NCBI GenBank assembly: GCA_050084985.1
Contig: JBITNC010000001.1
Location: forward strand, 164,796,001 to 164,860,000
Length of the DNA stretch: 64,000 nt
Reading direction: 5' to 3'
DNA from: Nageia nagi
Taxonomy: Eukaryota > Pinophyta
The notes beneath the pieces are model-generated. The model made no database searches. It had not been told where the DNA came from and worked only from the letters and a program-made list of their open reading frames with translations. The position numbers and the translations under genes were made by a program. Of the stretch, positions 1 to 12,085 are shown piece by piece (positions within the stretch are counted from its first letter, which is position 1; every line of letters starts with the position of its first letter).

Positions 1-894
1 AAATGTGATGAGACTGTCTATTGTGAGCCTTCTCTACTTTTGATCTTTGATGTTCTGAGCAACTAACGCCATTGTGTCCCTGTATAAGAGGAAAACAAGA
101 GTTAGAAGAGTCCTGGGAAGCTTATGGCACTTTCTAGGTAGGCAAAGAGGGGTTTTTGAAGAATTTAGATTTTTTTGGCATTTTTCACTCTAAGTGTGCC
201 ATCATCAAAGAGTGTCGTAATTTGCAATTTTCAAGGCCTTTTGGGTAAGTTTGAGATGACACAAAGGTAGCTGCCTCAAAGGGGAATGCCTTGGCAAAAA
301 GTTAAGATGAATGGAGAATTTTGAAGTTTTTCTCAAAAAAGTTGACTTTTTCAACAAGTGGTGAAATTTGGCAAAATTGGCAAATGGTGCCAAAATCAAG
401 TTCTGACACCTTCTAGATGGATGGGGAATGAATAGGGAAGGTGTTTCAGACTTTGAAACGGCCAAAATGGACTTCAGAAACAATTTTTGGATTTTTCTAA
501 AAGCAATTTGGATTTTTTTGAAAATTTTCAAGAAATGAAGATTTTGGGCACTCAGATCTTGGATCTTATGAATTTTTGCATGGATAAAGGGTATCCAAAA
601 AAGTGATCAAACTTGAAATTTGAAAAAATAAATTTTCAAGTGTTTGAGGGTTTGAAAAATGGGTTTTTGTGAGAAAAATTCTCAAAACTTGGAAAAATGG
701 AGTTCATGTGGATGGAAGATGCTTGGATTTTGAATTTTAATGCAATATGGGTAAATGGCCAAGATACTAAGTGTTTGAAAAATCCTCCAAGGTTGGAAAA
801 ATGGCGGCTTTTCTCACTTGGCTCTCAAATTCTCAAAAATTTGGGTAGCATAAGGGTGCAAAAATGAGAGGTGAGCAAAATGGAGGGGCTATGG

Positions 895-909
895 TCATAT
901 TTATAGACT
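895..909 (-). promoter_or_regulatory. TATA-like box of LTR A
   Basis: The plus strand reads CATATTTATAGACTC, giving GAGTCTATAAATATG on the minus strand. LTRs D (35114-35125) and E (43034-43045) carry TCTATAAATAGA in the matching place, about 0.9 kb from their distal ends. It is the likely start region for minus-strand transcription and would put everything from here to 14171 in U3. Position and motif are seen; promoter activity is inferred. Confidence 0.45.
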
Positions 910-999
910 CAAGGGGGTCAAAAGTGCCACATGTCACTTCCATATCAACCCTAGATCAAAAGGCTTGCATTTTAAACTTATCATCCTCATACCCAACGT

Positions 1000-1440
1000 T
1001 GGAAAAGTGGAGGAAAATGGGGAAATAACCCAAAAACTGTGCCTAAGTGTGGAAGGGGCAGTTTTGGAGCAACATGGGGGGTCTTGGAAGCAAAGATGAT
1101 GGCCTTGGAATGCTCTACAACCTCCATGCTTCAGATTTGGATTTTGAATTTTGAGATTTTTTAAAGGAAAATCCAATTTTTTTTTAATTTTCTCAGCCCT
1201 TAGATCCTTTTTGAATGTGAAAAGGTGGTTTTTGGGAGTTTGTGTGAGCCAAATTGAACAAATGATAGGTCAAAATGGTGTAGAATCACACCATCTACCT
1301 CATAGAAGTGAAAAATTGCAATTTTGGGCACTTTTAGGGACCAAGAAGGCTAGGTGCAGGTTTTAGGATGTTTAGGCAAGTTTTGAAAAATGAAAAAATG
1401 AGGGATAACTTGCAAAACCAGCGCCTACCTTTTAAAGGGG
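1000..1440 (-). repeat. Divergent 365-bp subrepeats before the array
   Basis: Phrases such as CAAAACCAGCGCCTACCTTT (1413 region) and GGCTAGGTGCAGGTTTTAGG (1348 region) match parts of the 2.08-kb unit, where they recur at about 1730, 2090 and 2460. This stretch is therefore an older, diverged block of the same subrepeat type. Bases 1-1000 have similar AT-rich composition but no clear gene or repeat phase. Confidence 0.5.
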
Positions 1441-1461
1441 GGCGGGGGGGGGGGGGGGGGG
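1440..1461. other. Poly-G run at the array junction
   Basis: About twenty consecutive G residues, broken once by a C, sit exactly where the first 2.08-kb unit begins. The other unit junctions read GTGCGGGCAGAATTAG here. A G homopolymer at a repeat joint is a common sign of a sequencing or gap-filling artefact, although a real G tract cannot be excluded. Confidence 0.6.
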
Positions 1462-3540
1462 GAATTAGTTTTTGATCAAATTTGCAAGAGGCAAAGATGC
1501 TTGCATTTGGATTTTGAACCCTACCTTTCTTTCCAATTATTTTTTTGGGATTTTTGAAATTTCTTGGAAAATTTTGGAGCTCTCCCATTGGCTGATCCAA
1601 ATTTGGGATTTTGAGGGAGTAGATCAACTTTTTTCCAAAAACTTAAAACATGAAAGAGATGCAAAATTGGATTTCCCATATTCCTAGGATCAAAATTTTT
1701 GATTTTTGAGCAAAAATGAGGGCTTGCAAGCTAGGCGCAGGTTTTTGGGCTTTTGGCATTTTTTGGAAATTTACAAAATGGGGGAAACAAGCCAAAACTT
1801 CCACCTAGCTTTTTGAGAGGGTAAACTTGGTTTATTTGCAACATTGCAAGAGGCAATGTTGATCTCCTTTGAATTTTGCACCCTACCTCACTTTCCTTTT
1901 TGATTTGACTAATTTTGGAAAATTTTGAGAAAATTTGGAGCCCTCTCATTGGTCAATCGAAATTTGATAATTTGAAGAGGTAGATTTCATTTTTTTAGGA
2001 AAGTCAAATCATCAAACTTGTGTGGAATCCCATCCTATACCCCTTAAAGGTCAAAATTTTCAATTTTTTCAAATTTGGGACAAAAGAAGGGTAGGCGCAG
2101 GTTTTAGGATGTTTGGGGCATTTTGAAGATTTTGAAAAATGAGGGAAAACACCCAAAACCAGCGCCTAGCTTTAGGAGGGTCAAAATTTACTCAATTTCA
2201 AAAATTCTAAGAGGAAATGTGCCTAATTTTTGATTTGCCACACTACCTCGCTCTTAAATTTTCATTTTGACACTTTTGGGAATTTTGGAAATCTTGGAGC
2301 ATTCTCATTGGCTGCCCTTTTGCTCAATTTCTTGTTTTTCTCACTTTTGGTGGAGCAAAACTTGTCAAAATCGTGAACTTGAAAGACCAATTTGATGTAG
2401 AATCGCGATCACCACGCTCCTAAGCTCAAAAATTGCCATTTCGGATCAATCTAGGCCTCCCAAAAGGTAGGCACAAGTTTTGAGGGGAATAGGCTATTTT
2501 TCGAAATTCAGTGAGGGAAAACTTGCAAAACTCCCCTTTAACTTTTTGGGGGTCAAAAATCGAGTTTTTCGAAATTTCCAAGAGTAGAGTGGCCTTAATT
2601 TGTCATTTGGCACCACACCTCTCTTGGATTTTCATTCCGAGCACTTTGGAAAAAACTTAATTTTTGGGCTCAAACCGTAGATTTTTGTAGGTCAAAACGT
2701 TCATTTCTTGATCTTGGCCCAAACGTGTATTTTTGGCATTTTCGAGCTCTAAGTATGAATTTCAACCATTTCCGGCTTTTCCGGACATTTTTGAGTTTGA
2801 ACGGTGAGAAAACGGTTATTTCCGACATTCCTGGTATTTTGCGCTCAAAGTCTATATTTCCGGCCTTTCCGGACTCAAGATATGCAAAAACGCTCATTTT
2901 TGGCCGTTTCGGGCATTTTCAAGCACTTTGAGCTCAAACTTGCATTTTTGGTCATTTTCAAGCTTTCCGGGTTCAAATCATGCAAAAACGCACATTTCCT
3001 ACATAGTGACCACTTCTAGGCTCAAAATTGACCAAAACGTGCTTTTCTGTGCTATTGACCATTTTTTGGCTCCCCCAACTCAAAATTGACAAAAATGCGC
3101 TTTTTGGCTATAGATGCCTTTCTAGGCTCAATTTGTGCAAAAATGTGCATTTTCGTCATCTTAACTGTATCCACTGCTCCTGGGCTCAAACTTGACGAAA
3201 AACGCACCTTTTGTTGTCTTGGTGCCTTTGTTGCTCAATTTTCCCAAAACGACACCTTTTCTACCCTGATGGTCATTCGCTCAAAACTCCACTGTCTGGT
3301 TGCTGTTGCAATCCAAAACTCCGTCCTTTAAAACACTGCTTGAGATCGAGCCCTGACTTGGCCATTGGTTGAGCTGAACTGTTTCCATGACTCCAGGCAT
3401 GCTCGTGCATTGTTTGATCAATTTGTCATTCTGGGTATCCATATCGGTCGTAAGTTGATCCTACCCAGGCAATGTTGCTTATTGCTGTTTGAAAAATTAG
3501 GTCCCCAAAATGCTGCATCTTGGGGTGTGTTGTGCGGGCA
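1462..3540 (-). repeat. 2.08-kb tandem unit 1
   Basis: Starts GAATTAGTTTTTGATC. The first half has three imperfect subrepeats of about 365 bp, marked by GGCGCAGGTTTT and CCAGCGCCTAG phrases at about 1730, 2090 and 2460. The second half has shorter degenerate repeats of 50-75 bp built on TTTCCGGCATTTTC and AGCTCAAAC. It ends with a CCCCAAAAT hairpin and GTGCGGGCA. It differs from the next unit mainly by single-base indels. Confidence 0.9.
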
Positions 3541-5621
3541 GAATTAGTTTTTGATCAAATTTGCAAGAGGCAAAGATGCTTGCATTTGGATTTTGAACCC
3601 TACCTTTCTTTCCAATTATTTTTTTGGGATTTTTGAAATTTCTTGGAAAATTTTGGAGCTCTCCCATTGGCTGATCCAAATTTGGGATTTTGAGGGAGTA
3701 GATCAACTTTTTTCCAAAAACTTAAAACATGAAAGAGATGCAAAATTGGATTTCCCATATTCCTAGGATCAAAATTTTTGATTTTTGAGCAAAAATGAGG
3801 CTTGCAAGCTAGGCGCAGGTTTTTGGGCTTTTGGCATTTTTTTGGAAATTTACAAAATGGGGGAAACAAGCCAAAACTTCCACCTAGCTTTTTGAGAGGG
3901 TAAACTTGGTTTATTTGCAACATTGCAAGAGGCAATGTTGATCTCCTTTGAATTTTGCACCCTACCTCACTTTCCTTTTTTGATTTGACTAATTTTGGAA
4001 AATTTTGAGAAAATTTGGAGCCCTCTCATTGGTCAATCGAAATTTGATAATTTGAAGAGGTAGATTTCATTTTTTTAGGAAAGTCAAATCATCAAACTTG
4101 TGTGGAATCCCATCCTATACCCCTTAAAGGTCAAAATTTTCAATTTTTTTCAAATTTGGGACAAAAGAAGGGTAGGCACAGGTTTTAGGATGTTTGGGGC
4201 ATTTTGAAGATTTTGAAAAATGAGGGAAAACACCCAAAACCAGCGCCTAGCTTTAGGAGGGTCAAAATTTACTCAATTTCAAAAATTCTAAGAGGAAATG
4301 TGCCTAATTTTTGATTTGCCACACTACCTCGCTCTTAAATTTTCATTTTGACACTTTTGGGAATTTTGGAAATCTTGGAGCATTCTCATTGGCTGCCCTT
4401 TTGCTCAATTTCTTGTTTTTCTCACTTTTGGTGGAGCAAAACTTGTCAAAATCGTGAACTTGAAAGACCAATTTGATGTAGAATCGCGATCACCACGCTC
4501 CTAAGCTCAAAAATTGCCATTTCGGATCAATCTAGGCCTCCCAAAAGGTAGGCACAAGTTTTGAGGGGAATAGGCTATTTTTCGAAATTCAGTGAGGGAA
4601 AACTTGCAAAACTCCCCTTTAACTTTTTGGGGTCAAAAATCGAGTTTTTCGAAATTTCCAAGAGTAGAGTGGCCTTAATTTGTCATTTGGCACCACACCT
4701 CTCTTGGATTTTCATTCCGAGCACTTTGGAAAAAACTTAATTTTTGGGCTCAAACCGTAGATTTTTGTAGGTCAAAACGTTCATTTCTTGATCTTGGCCC
4801 AAACGGTGTATTTTTGGCATTTTCGAGCTCTAAGTATGAATTTCAACCATTTCCGGCTTTTCCGGACATTTTTGAGTTTGAACGGTGAGAAAACGGTTAT
4901 TTCCGACATTCCTGGTATTTTGCGCTCAAAGTCTATATTTCCGGCCTTTCCGGACTCAAGATATGCAAAAACGCTCATTTTTGGCCGTTTCGGGCATTTT
5001 CAAGCACTTTGAGCTCAAACTTGCATTTTTGGTCATTTTCAAGCTTTTCGGGTTCAAATCATGCAAAAACGCACATTTCCTACATAGTGACCACTTCTAG
5101 GCTCAAAATTGACCAAAACGTGCTTTTCTGTGCTATTGACCATTTTTTGGCTCCCCCAACTCAAAATTGACAAAAATGCGCTTTTTGGCTATAGATGCCT
5201 TTCTAGGCTCAATTTGTGCAAAAATGTGCATTTTCGTCATCTTAACTGTATCCACTGCTCCTGGGCTCAAACTTGACGAAAAACGCACCTTTTGTTGTCT
5301 TGGTGCCTTTGTTGCTCAATTTTCCCAAAACGACACCTTTTCTACCCTGATGGTCATTCGCTCAAAACTCCACTGTCTGGTTGCTGTTGCAATCCAAAAC
5401 TCCGTCCTTTAAAACACTGCTTGAGATCGAGCCCTGACTTGGCCATTGGTTGAGCTGAACTGTTTCCATGACTCCAGGGCATGCTCGTGCATTGTTTGAT
5501 CAATTTGTCATTCTGGGTATCCATATCGGTCGTAAGTTGATCCTACCCAGGCAATGTTGCTTATTGCTGTTTGAAAAATTAGGTCCCCAAAATGCTGCAT
5601 CTTGGGTGTGTTGTGCGGGCA
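3541..5621 (-). repeat. 2.08-kb tandem unit 2
   Basis: Nearly identical to unit 1 over its whole length; the start-to-start spacing is 2079 and then 2081 bases. Differences are mostly homopolymer-length changes and rare substitutions such as GGTAGGCAC for GGTAGGCGC near 4170. High identity implies recent amplification or ongoing homogenisation. Confidence 0.9.
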
Positions 5622-6747
5622 GAATTAGTTTTTGATCAAATTTGCAAGAGGCAAAGATGCTTGCATTTGGATTTTGAACCCTACCTTTCTTTCCAATTAT
5701 TTTTTTGGGATTTTTGAAATTTCTTGGAAAATTTTGGAGCTCTCCCATTGGCTGATCCAAATTTGGGATTTTGAGGGAGTAGATCAACTTTTTTCCAAAA
5801 ACTTAAAACATGAAAGAGATGCAAAATTGGATTTCCCATATTCCTAGGATCAAAATTTTTGATTTTTGAGCAAAAATGAGGGCTTGCAAGCTAGGCGCAG
5901 GTTTTTGGGCTTTTGGCATTTTTTTGGAAATTTACAAAATGGGGGAAACAAGCCAAAACTTCCACCTAGCTTTTTGAGAGGGTAAACTTGGTTTATTTGC
6001 AACATTGCAAGAGGCAATGTTGATCTCCTTTGAATTTTGCACCCTACCTCACTTTCCTTTTTTGATTTGACTAATTTTGGAAAATTTTGAGAAAATTTGG
6101 AGCCCTCTCATTGGTCAATCGAAATTTGATAATTTGAAGAGGTAGATTTCATTTTTTTAGGAAAGTCAAATCATCAAACTTGTGTGGAATCCCATCCTAT
6201 ACCCCTTAAAGGTCAAAATTTTCAATTTTTTCAAATTTGGGACAAAAGAAGGGTAGGCGCAGGTTTTAGGATGTTTGGGGCATTTTGAAGATTTTGAAAA
6301 ATGAGGGAAAACACCCAAAACCAGCGCCTAGCTTTAGGAGGGTCAAAATTTACTCAATTTCAAAAATTCTAAGAGGAAATGTGCCTAATTTTTGATTTGC
6401 CACACTACCTCGCTCTTAAATTTTCATTTTGACACTTTTGGGAATTTTGGAAATCTTGGAGCATTCTCATTGGCTGCCCTTTTGCTCAATTTCTTGTTTT
6501 TCTCACTTTTGGTGGAGCAAAACTTGTCAAAATCGTGAACTTGAAAGACCAATTTGATGTAGAATCGCGATCACCACGCTCCTAAGCTCAAAAATTGCCA
6601 TTTCGGATCAATCTAGGCCTCCCAAAAGGTAGGCACAAGTTTTGAGGGGAATAGGCTATTTTTCGAAATTCAGTGAGGGAAAACTTGCAAAACTCCCCTT
6701 TAACTTTTGGGGGTCAAAAATCGAGTTTTTCGAAATTTCCAAGAGTA
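5622..6747 (-). repeat. 2.08-kb tandem unit 3, first half
   Basis: Matches units 1 and 2 closely up to about 6747 (AAGAGTAGAG). Similarity then falls abruptly within a few bases. The second half of this unit is represented only by the degraded stretch that follows. Confidence 0.85.
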
Positions 6748-9700
6748 GAGTTTGGCCCCTTTAAATTTTTCATTTGGCACCAAAACCTCTCTTGGATTTT
6801 TTATTCCAGACTTTGGAAAAAAATTAAATTTTTTGGGGTCAAACCGTAGATTTTTGTAGGTCAAAACTTCATTTCCCTTTATTTTTGGAAATTTTATTTT
6901 TAAAAAAAGATTAGTTTAAAAAATTTTTTTAAACCCTTTTTCCAAAAAGGTTTTTGGAAATTGAGAGTGACCTAATTGTTTCAAAAACTAAAATTCAACA
7001 AAATTGTCATATTTTGATAAATTTGTTCATTGGGTCAATTTGCGAGTTTTGTAGAATTTTTCAAAATTGAAATATAGTGCCAAAATTTGCTATGTTTTGT
7101 GAAATGGTAATTTGTTTAAATGGATTTAACTGGCACTTTTTTTTTTGATTTATATTGAAATTAAAATTTGGACCTCTTGCATCAAATTTGATTTAGGTAA
7201 TCATTTTGAAATAGGCAATTTTCATTTTTGCTCCTTAAATTAAAGGATTCAATTATTCCAAATTTGGGAAAAGTGATTTGATTGGCATGAATTTGAAAAT
7301 GGACCAACCCTCTTTGGGTCAAATTTCAATTTTGAAAATTTAGAAATTTGCAATAATTTCACTTTAATTTGAAATGGAATTGATTTGATTTGATTTTAAG
7401 CATTCAATTGTTTACCACTTTTCCTTTAGCAAATTTCAATTTTTCAAATTTGAAAGAAAGTATATTTTGGAATCAATTAAAATTTTGAAATTGGAAACCA
7501 TGGCATTTAGTAATTTTCAATTTCAAAAATTCCAGTTGGTAAATTTATTTATCAACTTAGAAATTTTAAATGCATTTGTTGGGAATATTGACCTTTATTA
7601 TTGGATTGAAAAATGATTTTAGGGCAAGCTAAATTTTTAAAATGTAATTGAACAACCTTCTACATTTTACATCGAATTTTCAAATTTTGTTCCTTATCAA
7701 AGTGGCAACTTTTGGAACACTTTTTTCGAATCAAGAAAACTAAACTCCTTAACTTTTGAAATCAATTGGTTTGCAAATTTGCCAAATTAGATTGCTTTTT
7801 TAATTCATGACTTTCATCCACAACTTTGAAAAACAATTTTTGGGTCAAATAAAATTGCTTAATTTTTCTGCCCATCGGATTTTAATGGCACTTTTGAAAA
7901 TTTTTCTTCATTTAAATTTGGATACTCTTTTTTATTTTCAATTAAAAACCCCTTTTTCATTTTATTTTCAAATCTTTTACCCTGGTTTGCTAGAAAAAAC
8001 ATTTTTTCCTTAATCGCAAAATCATATTTGGCCTACTCCATTTTGGTAATTTTCAATTCCGTTGGCAATTCAAAACATGTCATCTATTGCATTTTCATTG
8101 TTCAAAACGTTTTTTCTACATTTTGCTCCATAAAATTGCAAAACTATTTGGTTTGCCTTTAGCCAAATTGAAATTAATTCTGAACTAATGCCTTTGGTAA
8201 ATTAAAATAGCATTTGTGCGTGCTTTGAAATTTCCGACGACTCATCCATTTGTTTCGGAAAATCACTGTTTTTCAATCCAAAATCTCTTTGAAAATGTGA
8301 ACCCCTTCTTGCATTTTAGAAATTCCTACTCCATGATGCATCTTTATTATATTGGTATCTGGATTTCTAGTTATTTCATGTCATTTATTACGATTAATTT
8401 CCAAAACTTACTGGAATGTTGTCGGAAATTTTAATAAGGCAGTTTATTTGTGAATATTTAATTTTAGATTTGATTTTAAAATTTTGATTCTTTGGTTGAT
8501 TAAATTTGAAGACACTTACCAATATAACAATTATTTCATAAGATGCAAAATTGGTTTCCAATAATGGATAAATTTTTGGATTTTTGGCAAATAGCATTTT
8601 GCAATTAGCGAGGGTTTTAGGCTTTTGCACATTTTTTGAAATTTAAAATGGGGAACAAGCCAAATCATGCTTTTGAAGTAAACGTTTACTGCAACTTTTG
8701 CATTGAAATTTGTTTAATTTTGGCACCCTTGCAACTTTCCTTTTTGATTATAATTTGAAATATTTTAGAACAATTTGCCCTTATTGGCATCGAATTTATA
8801 ATTTAAGGTAAATTTTTTTTTTAAATTTGACAAAAAGTGTATTTTGATTTCCCCTTTATGAAATTTTAATATTTTTTCAAATTGGACAACGAGTTTGAGG
8901 GAAATTTTGAATTTTGAATTTTAAGATTGAAAAATTTGATGCACAACCCCCAAAACTCCTTACTTTTGGAAATTTGAATCATTTCAATCATTAGGCTTTT
9001 GAAATTCTATTTTTATTTCCACTCTCGCTAAATTCAATTATTGACACTTTTAGGAATTGGAATTTGGAGCATTCCATTGCGCCCTTAGCCAATTTTTGTT
9101 TCCATTTTGGTGCAAACCTTCAAAATGTGCACTAGTTGAAAAGCATTTTTGAAATTAGTCGGAAACTGCAAACTCAAAATTGCCTTTTCGGTCAAATAGC
9201 AAGGTAAAGTTTTGAGGAATAGGCTATTTTTGCAAATCTCTAGGATCATCCACTTGGAAAACTCCCTTTAATTTGGGCTTTAAACGAGTTTTTTGCCGAA
9301 TTTCAGGCAAGTGTTTATTTGGTCATTTGGCTCCACACTCTTGGAATTTCAATCCATCCTTTGGAAAACTATTTTTGGCAATGAGTTTGAGTTGAAAGGT
9401 TATTCTTCTGTATTTCCTCAAACTTATTTTTGGCATTTTCGGCTAGTAATTTTTTCCCTTTCGGCATTTTCCGGACTTTTGGTAAACGTAGAAATTTATT
9501 GTAACTTTCGGTAATTTGCAAACCAATTTCTGCCTTTCCGGACTCAAAATTGACAAAACTCTTTTTTGGCGTTACGTTTTTTCACAACTTGAAGCACAAA
9601 CGCTTTTGCTAATTGCCTTTTACTTCAGTTCAAGATTCATCACAAATAATTTCCACTCTGGCCACTTACTAAAAATGCCAATCTTTTTTGCTATTGACCT

Positions 9701-10003
9701 TTTTTGCATTCCCCAAACCAAACTTTACCAATGGCTTTGCTTAAGATCCTTCTGGTCATTTGTGCAAAAAAGGCATTTCCGTCTTTAAACTGTACACGAC
9801 CCTGCTAACTTGACGAAACCTTTTCATTGTGCTTGTGCATTGTTGTCAATTTTCCAAAGACATTTTCGTATGGCTACTCGCCAAATCTTCTGCTGTTGCT
9901 GTAAATCCAAAACTCGATCTTTAATACGCTATAGTCTGACATTTGCATGTGACTGAATGTTTGATACCGACCTTCTTCATATTTTTTTGACTTTTTGCGG
10001 GCA
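6748..10003 (-). repeat. Degraded or poorly resolved array segment
   Basis: From 6748 the sequence turns T/A-rich and loses alignment, keeping landmarks such as AACCGTAGATTTTTGTAGG near 6843. From about 8530 to 10003 the order of the 2.08-kb unit can be followed again (GATGCAAAATTGG at 8542, GGGGAACAAGCC at 8650, CGGCATTTTCCGGACTTTT at 9463), but with dense small deletions. Clean sequence resumes sharply at GCGGGCAGAATTAG. Both edges are abrupt, which fits an unpolished long-read or collapsed consensus better than gradual decay. A truly old unit inside the array is the alternative. ORFs here should be ignored. Confidence 0.7.
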
Positions 10004-12085
10004 GAATTAGTTTTTGATCAAATTTGCAAGAGGCAAAGATGCTTGCATTTGGATTTTGAACCCTACCTTTCTTTCCAATTATTTTTTTGGGATTTTTGAA
10101 ATTTCTTGGAAAATTTTGGAGCTCTCCCATTGGCTGATCCAAATTTGGGATTTTGAGGGAGTAGATCAACTTTTTTCCAAAAACTTAAAACATGAAAGAG
10201 ATGCAAAATTGGATTTCCATATTCCTAGGATCAAAATTTTTGATTTTTGAGCAAAAATGAGGGCTTGCAAGCTAGGCGCAGGTTTTTGGGCTTTTGGCAT
10301 TTTTTTGGAAATTTACAAAATGGGGGAAACAAGCCAAAACTTCCACCTAGCTTTTTGAGAGGGTAAACTTGGTTTATTTGCAACATTGCAAGAGGCAATG
10401 TTGATCTCCTTTGAATTTTGCACCCTACCTCACTTTCCTTTTTTGATTTGACTAATTTTGGAAAATTTTGAGAAAATTTGGAGCCCTCTCATTGGTCAAT
10501 CGAAATTTGATAATTTGAAGAGGTAGATTTCATTTTTTTAGGAAAGTCAAATCATCAAACTTGTGTGGAATCCCATCCTATACCCCTTAAAGGTCAAAAT
10601 TTTCAATTTTTTTCAAATTTGGGACAAAAGAAGGGTAGGCGCAGGTTTTAGGATGTTTGGGGCATTTTGAAGATTTTGAAAAATGAGGGAAAACACCCAA
10701 AACCAGCGCCTAGCTTTAGGAGGGTCAAAATTTACTCAATTTCAAAAATTCTAAGAGGAAATGTGCCTAATTTTTGATTTGCCACACTACCTCGCTCTTA
10801 AATTTTCATTTTGACACTTTTGGGAATTTTGGAAATCTTGGAGCATTCTCATTGGCTGCCCTTTTGCTCAATTTCTTGTTTTTCTCACTTTTGGTGGAGC
10901 AAAACTTGTCAAAATCGTGAACTTGAAAGACCAATTTGATGTAGAATCGCGATCACCACGCTCCTAAGCTCAAAAATTGCCATTTCGGATCAATCTAGGC
11001 CTCCCAAAAGGTAGGCACAAGTTTTGAGGGGAATAGGCTATTTTTCGAAATTCAGTGAGGGAAAACTTGCAAAACTCCCCTTTAACTTTTTGGGGGTCAA
11101 AAATCGAGTTTTTCGAAATTTCCAAGAGTAGAGTGGCCTTAATTTGTCATTTGGCACCACACCTCTCTTGGATTTTCATTCCGAGCACTTTGGAAAAAAC
11201 TTAATTTTTGGGCTCAAACCGTAGATTTTTGTAGGTCAAAACGTTCATTTCTTGATCTTGGCCCAAACGGTGTATTTTTGGCATTTTCGAGCTCTAAGTA
11301 TGAATTTCAACCATTTCCGGCTTTTCCGGACATTTTTGAGTTTGAACGGTGAGAAAACGGTTATTTCCGACATTCCTGGTATTTTGCGCTCAAAGTCTAT
11401 ATTTCCGGCCTTTCCGGACTCAAGATATGCAAAAACGCTCATTTTTGGCCGTTTCGGGCATTTTCAAGCACTTTGAGCTCAAACTTGCATTTTTGGTCAT
11501 TTTCAAGCTTTCCGGGTTCAAATCATGCAAAAACGCACATTTCCTACATAGTGACCACTTCTAGGCTCAAAATTGACCAAAACGTGCTTTTCTGTGCTAT
11601 TGACCATTTTTTGGCTCCCCCAACTCAAAATTGACAAAAATGCGCTTTTTGGCTATAGATGCCTTTCTAGGCTCAATTTGTGCAAAAATGTGCATTTTCG
11701 TCATCTTAACTGTATCCATGCTCCTGGGCTCAAACTTGACGAAAAACGCACCTTTTGTTGTCTTGGTGCCTTTGTTGCTCAATTTTCCCAAAACGACACC
11801 TTTTCTACCCTGATGGTCATTCGCTCAAAACTCCACTGTCTGGTTGCTGTTGCAATCCAAAACTCCGTCCTTTAAAACACTGCTTGAGATCGAGCCCTGA
11901 CTTGGCCATTGGTTGAGCTGAACTGTTTCCATGACTCCAGGGCATGCTCGTGCATTGTTTGATCAATTTGTCATTCTGGGTATCCATATCGGTCGTAAGT
12001 TGATCCTACCCAGGCAATGTTGCTTATTGCTGTTTGAAAAATTAGGTCCCCAAAATGCTGCATCTTGGGGTGTGTTGTGCGGGCA
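10004..12085 (-). repeat. 2.08-kb tandem unit 5
   Basis: A full-length clean unit of 2082 bases, nearly identical to units 1 and 2. It directly follows the degraded stretch, with no transition zone. Confidence 0.9.
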
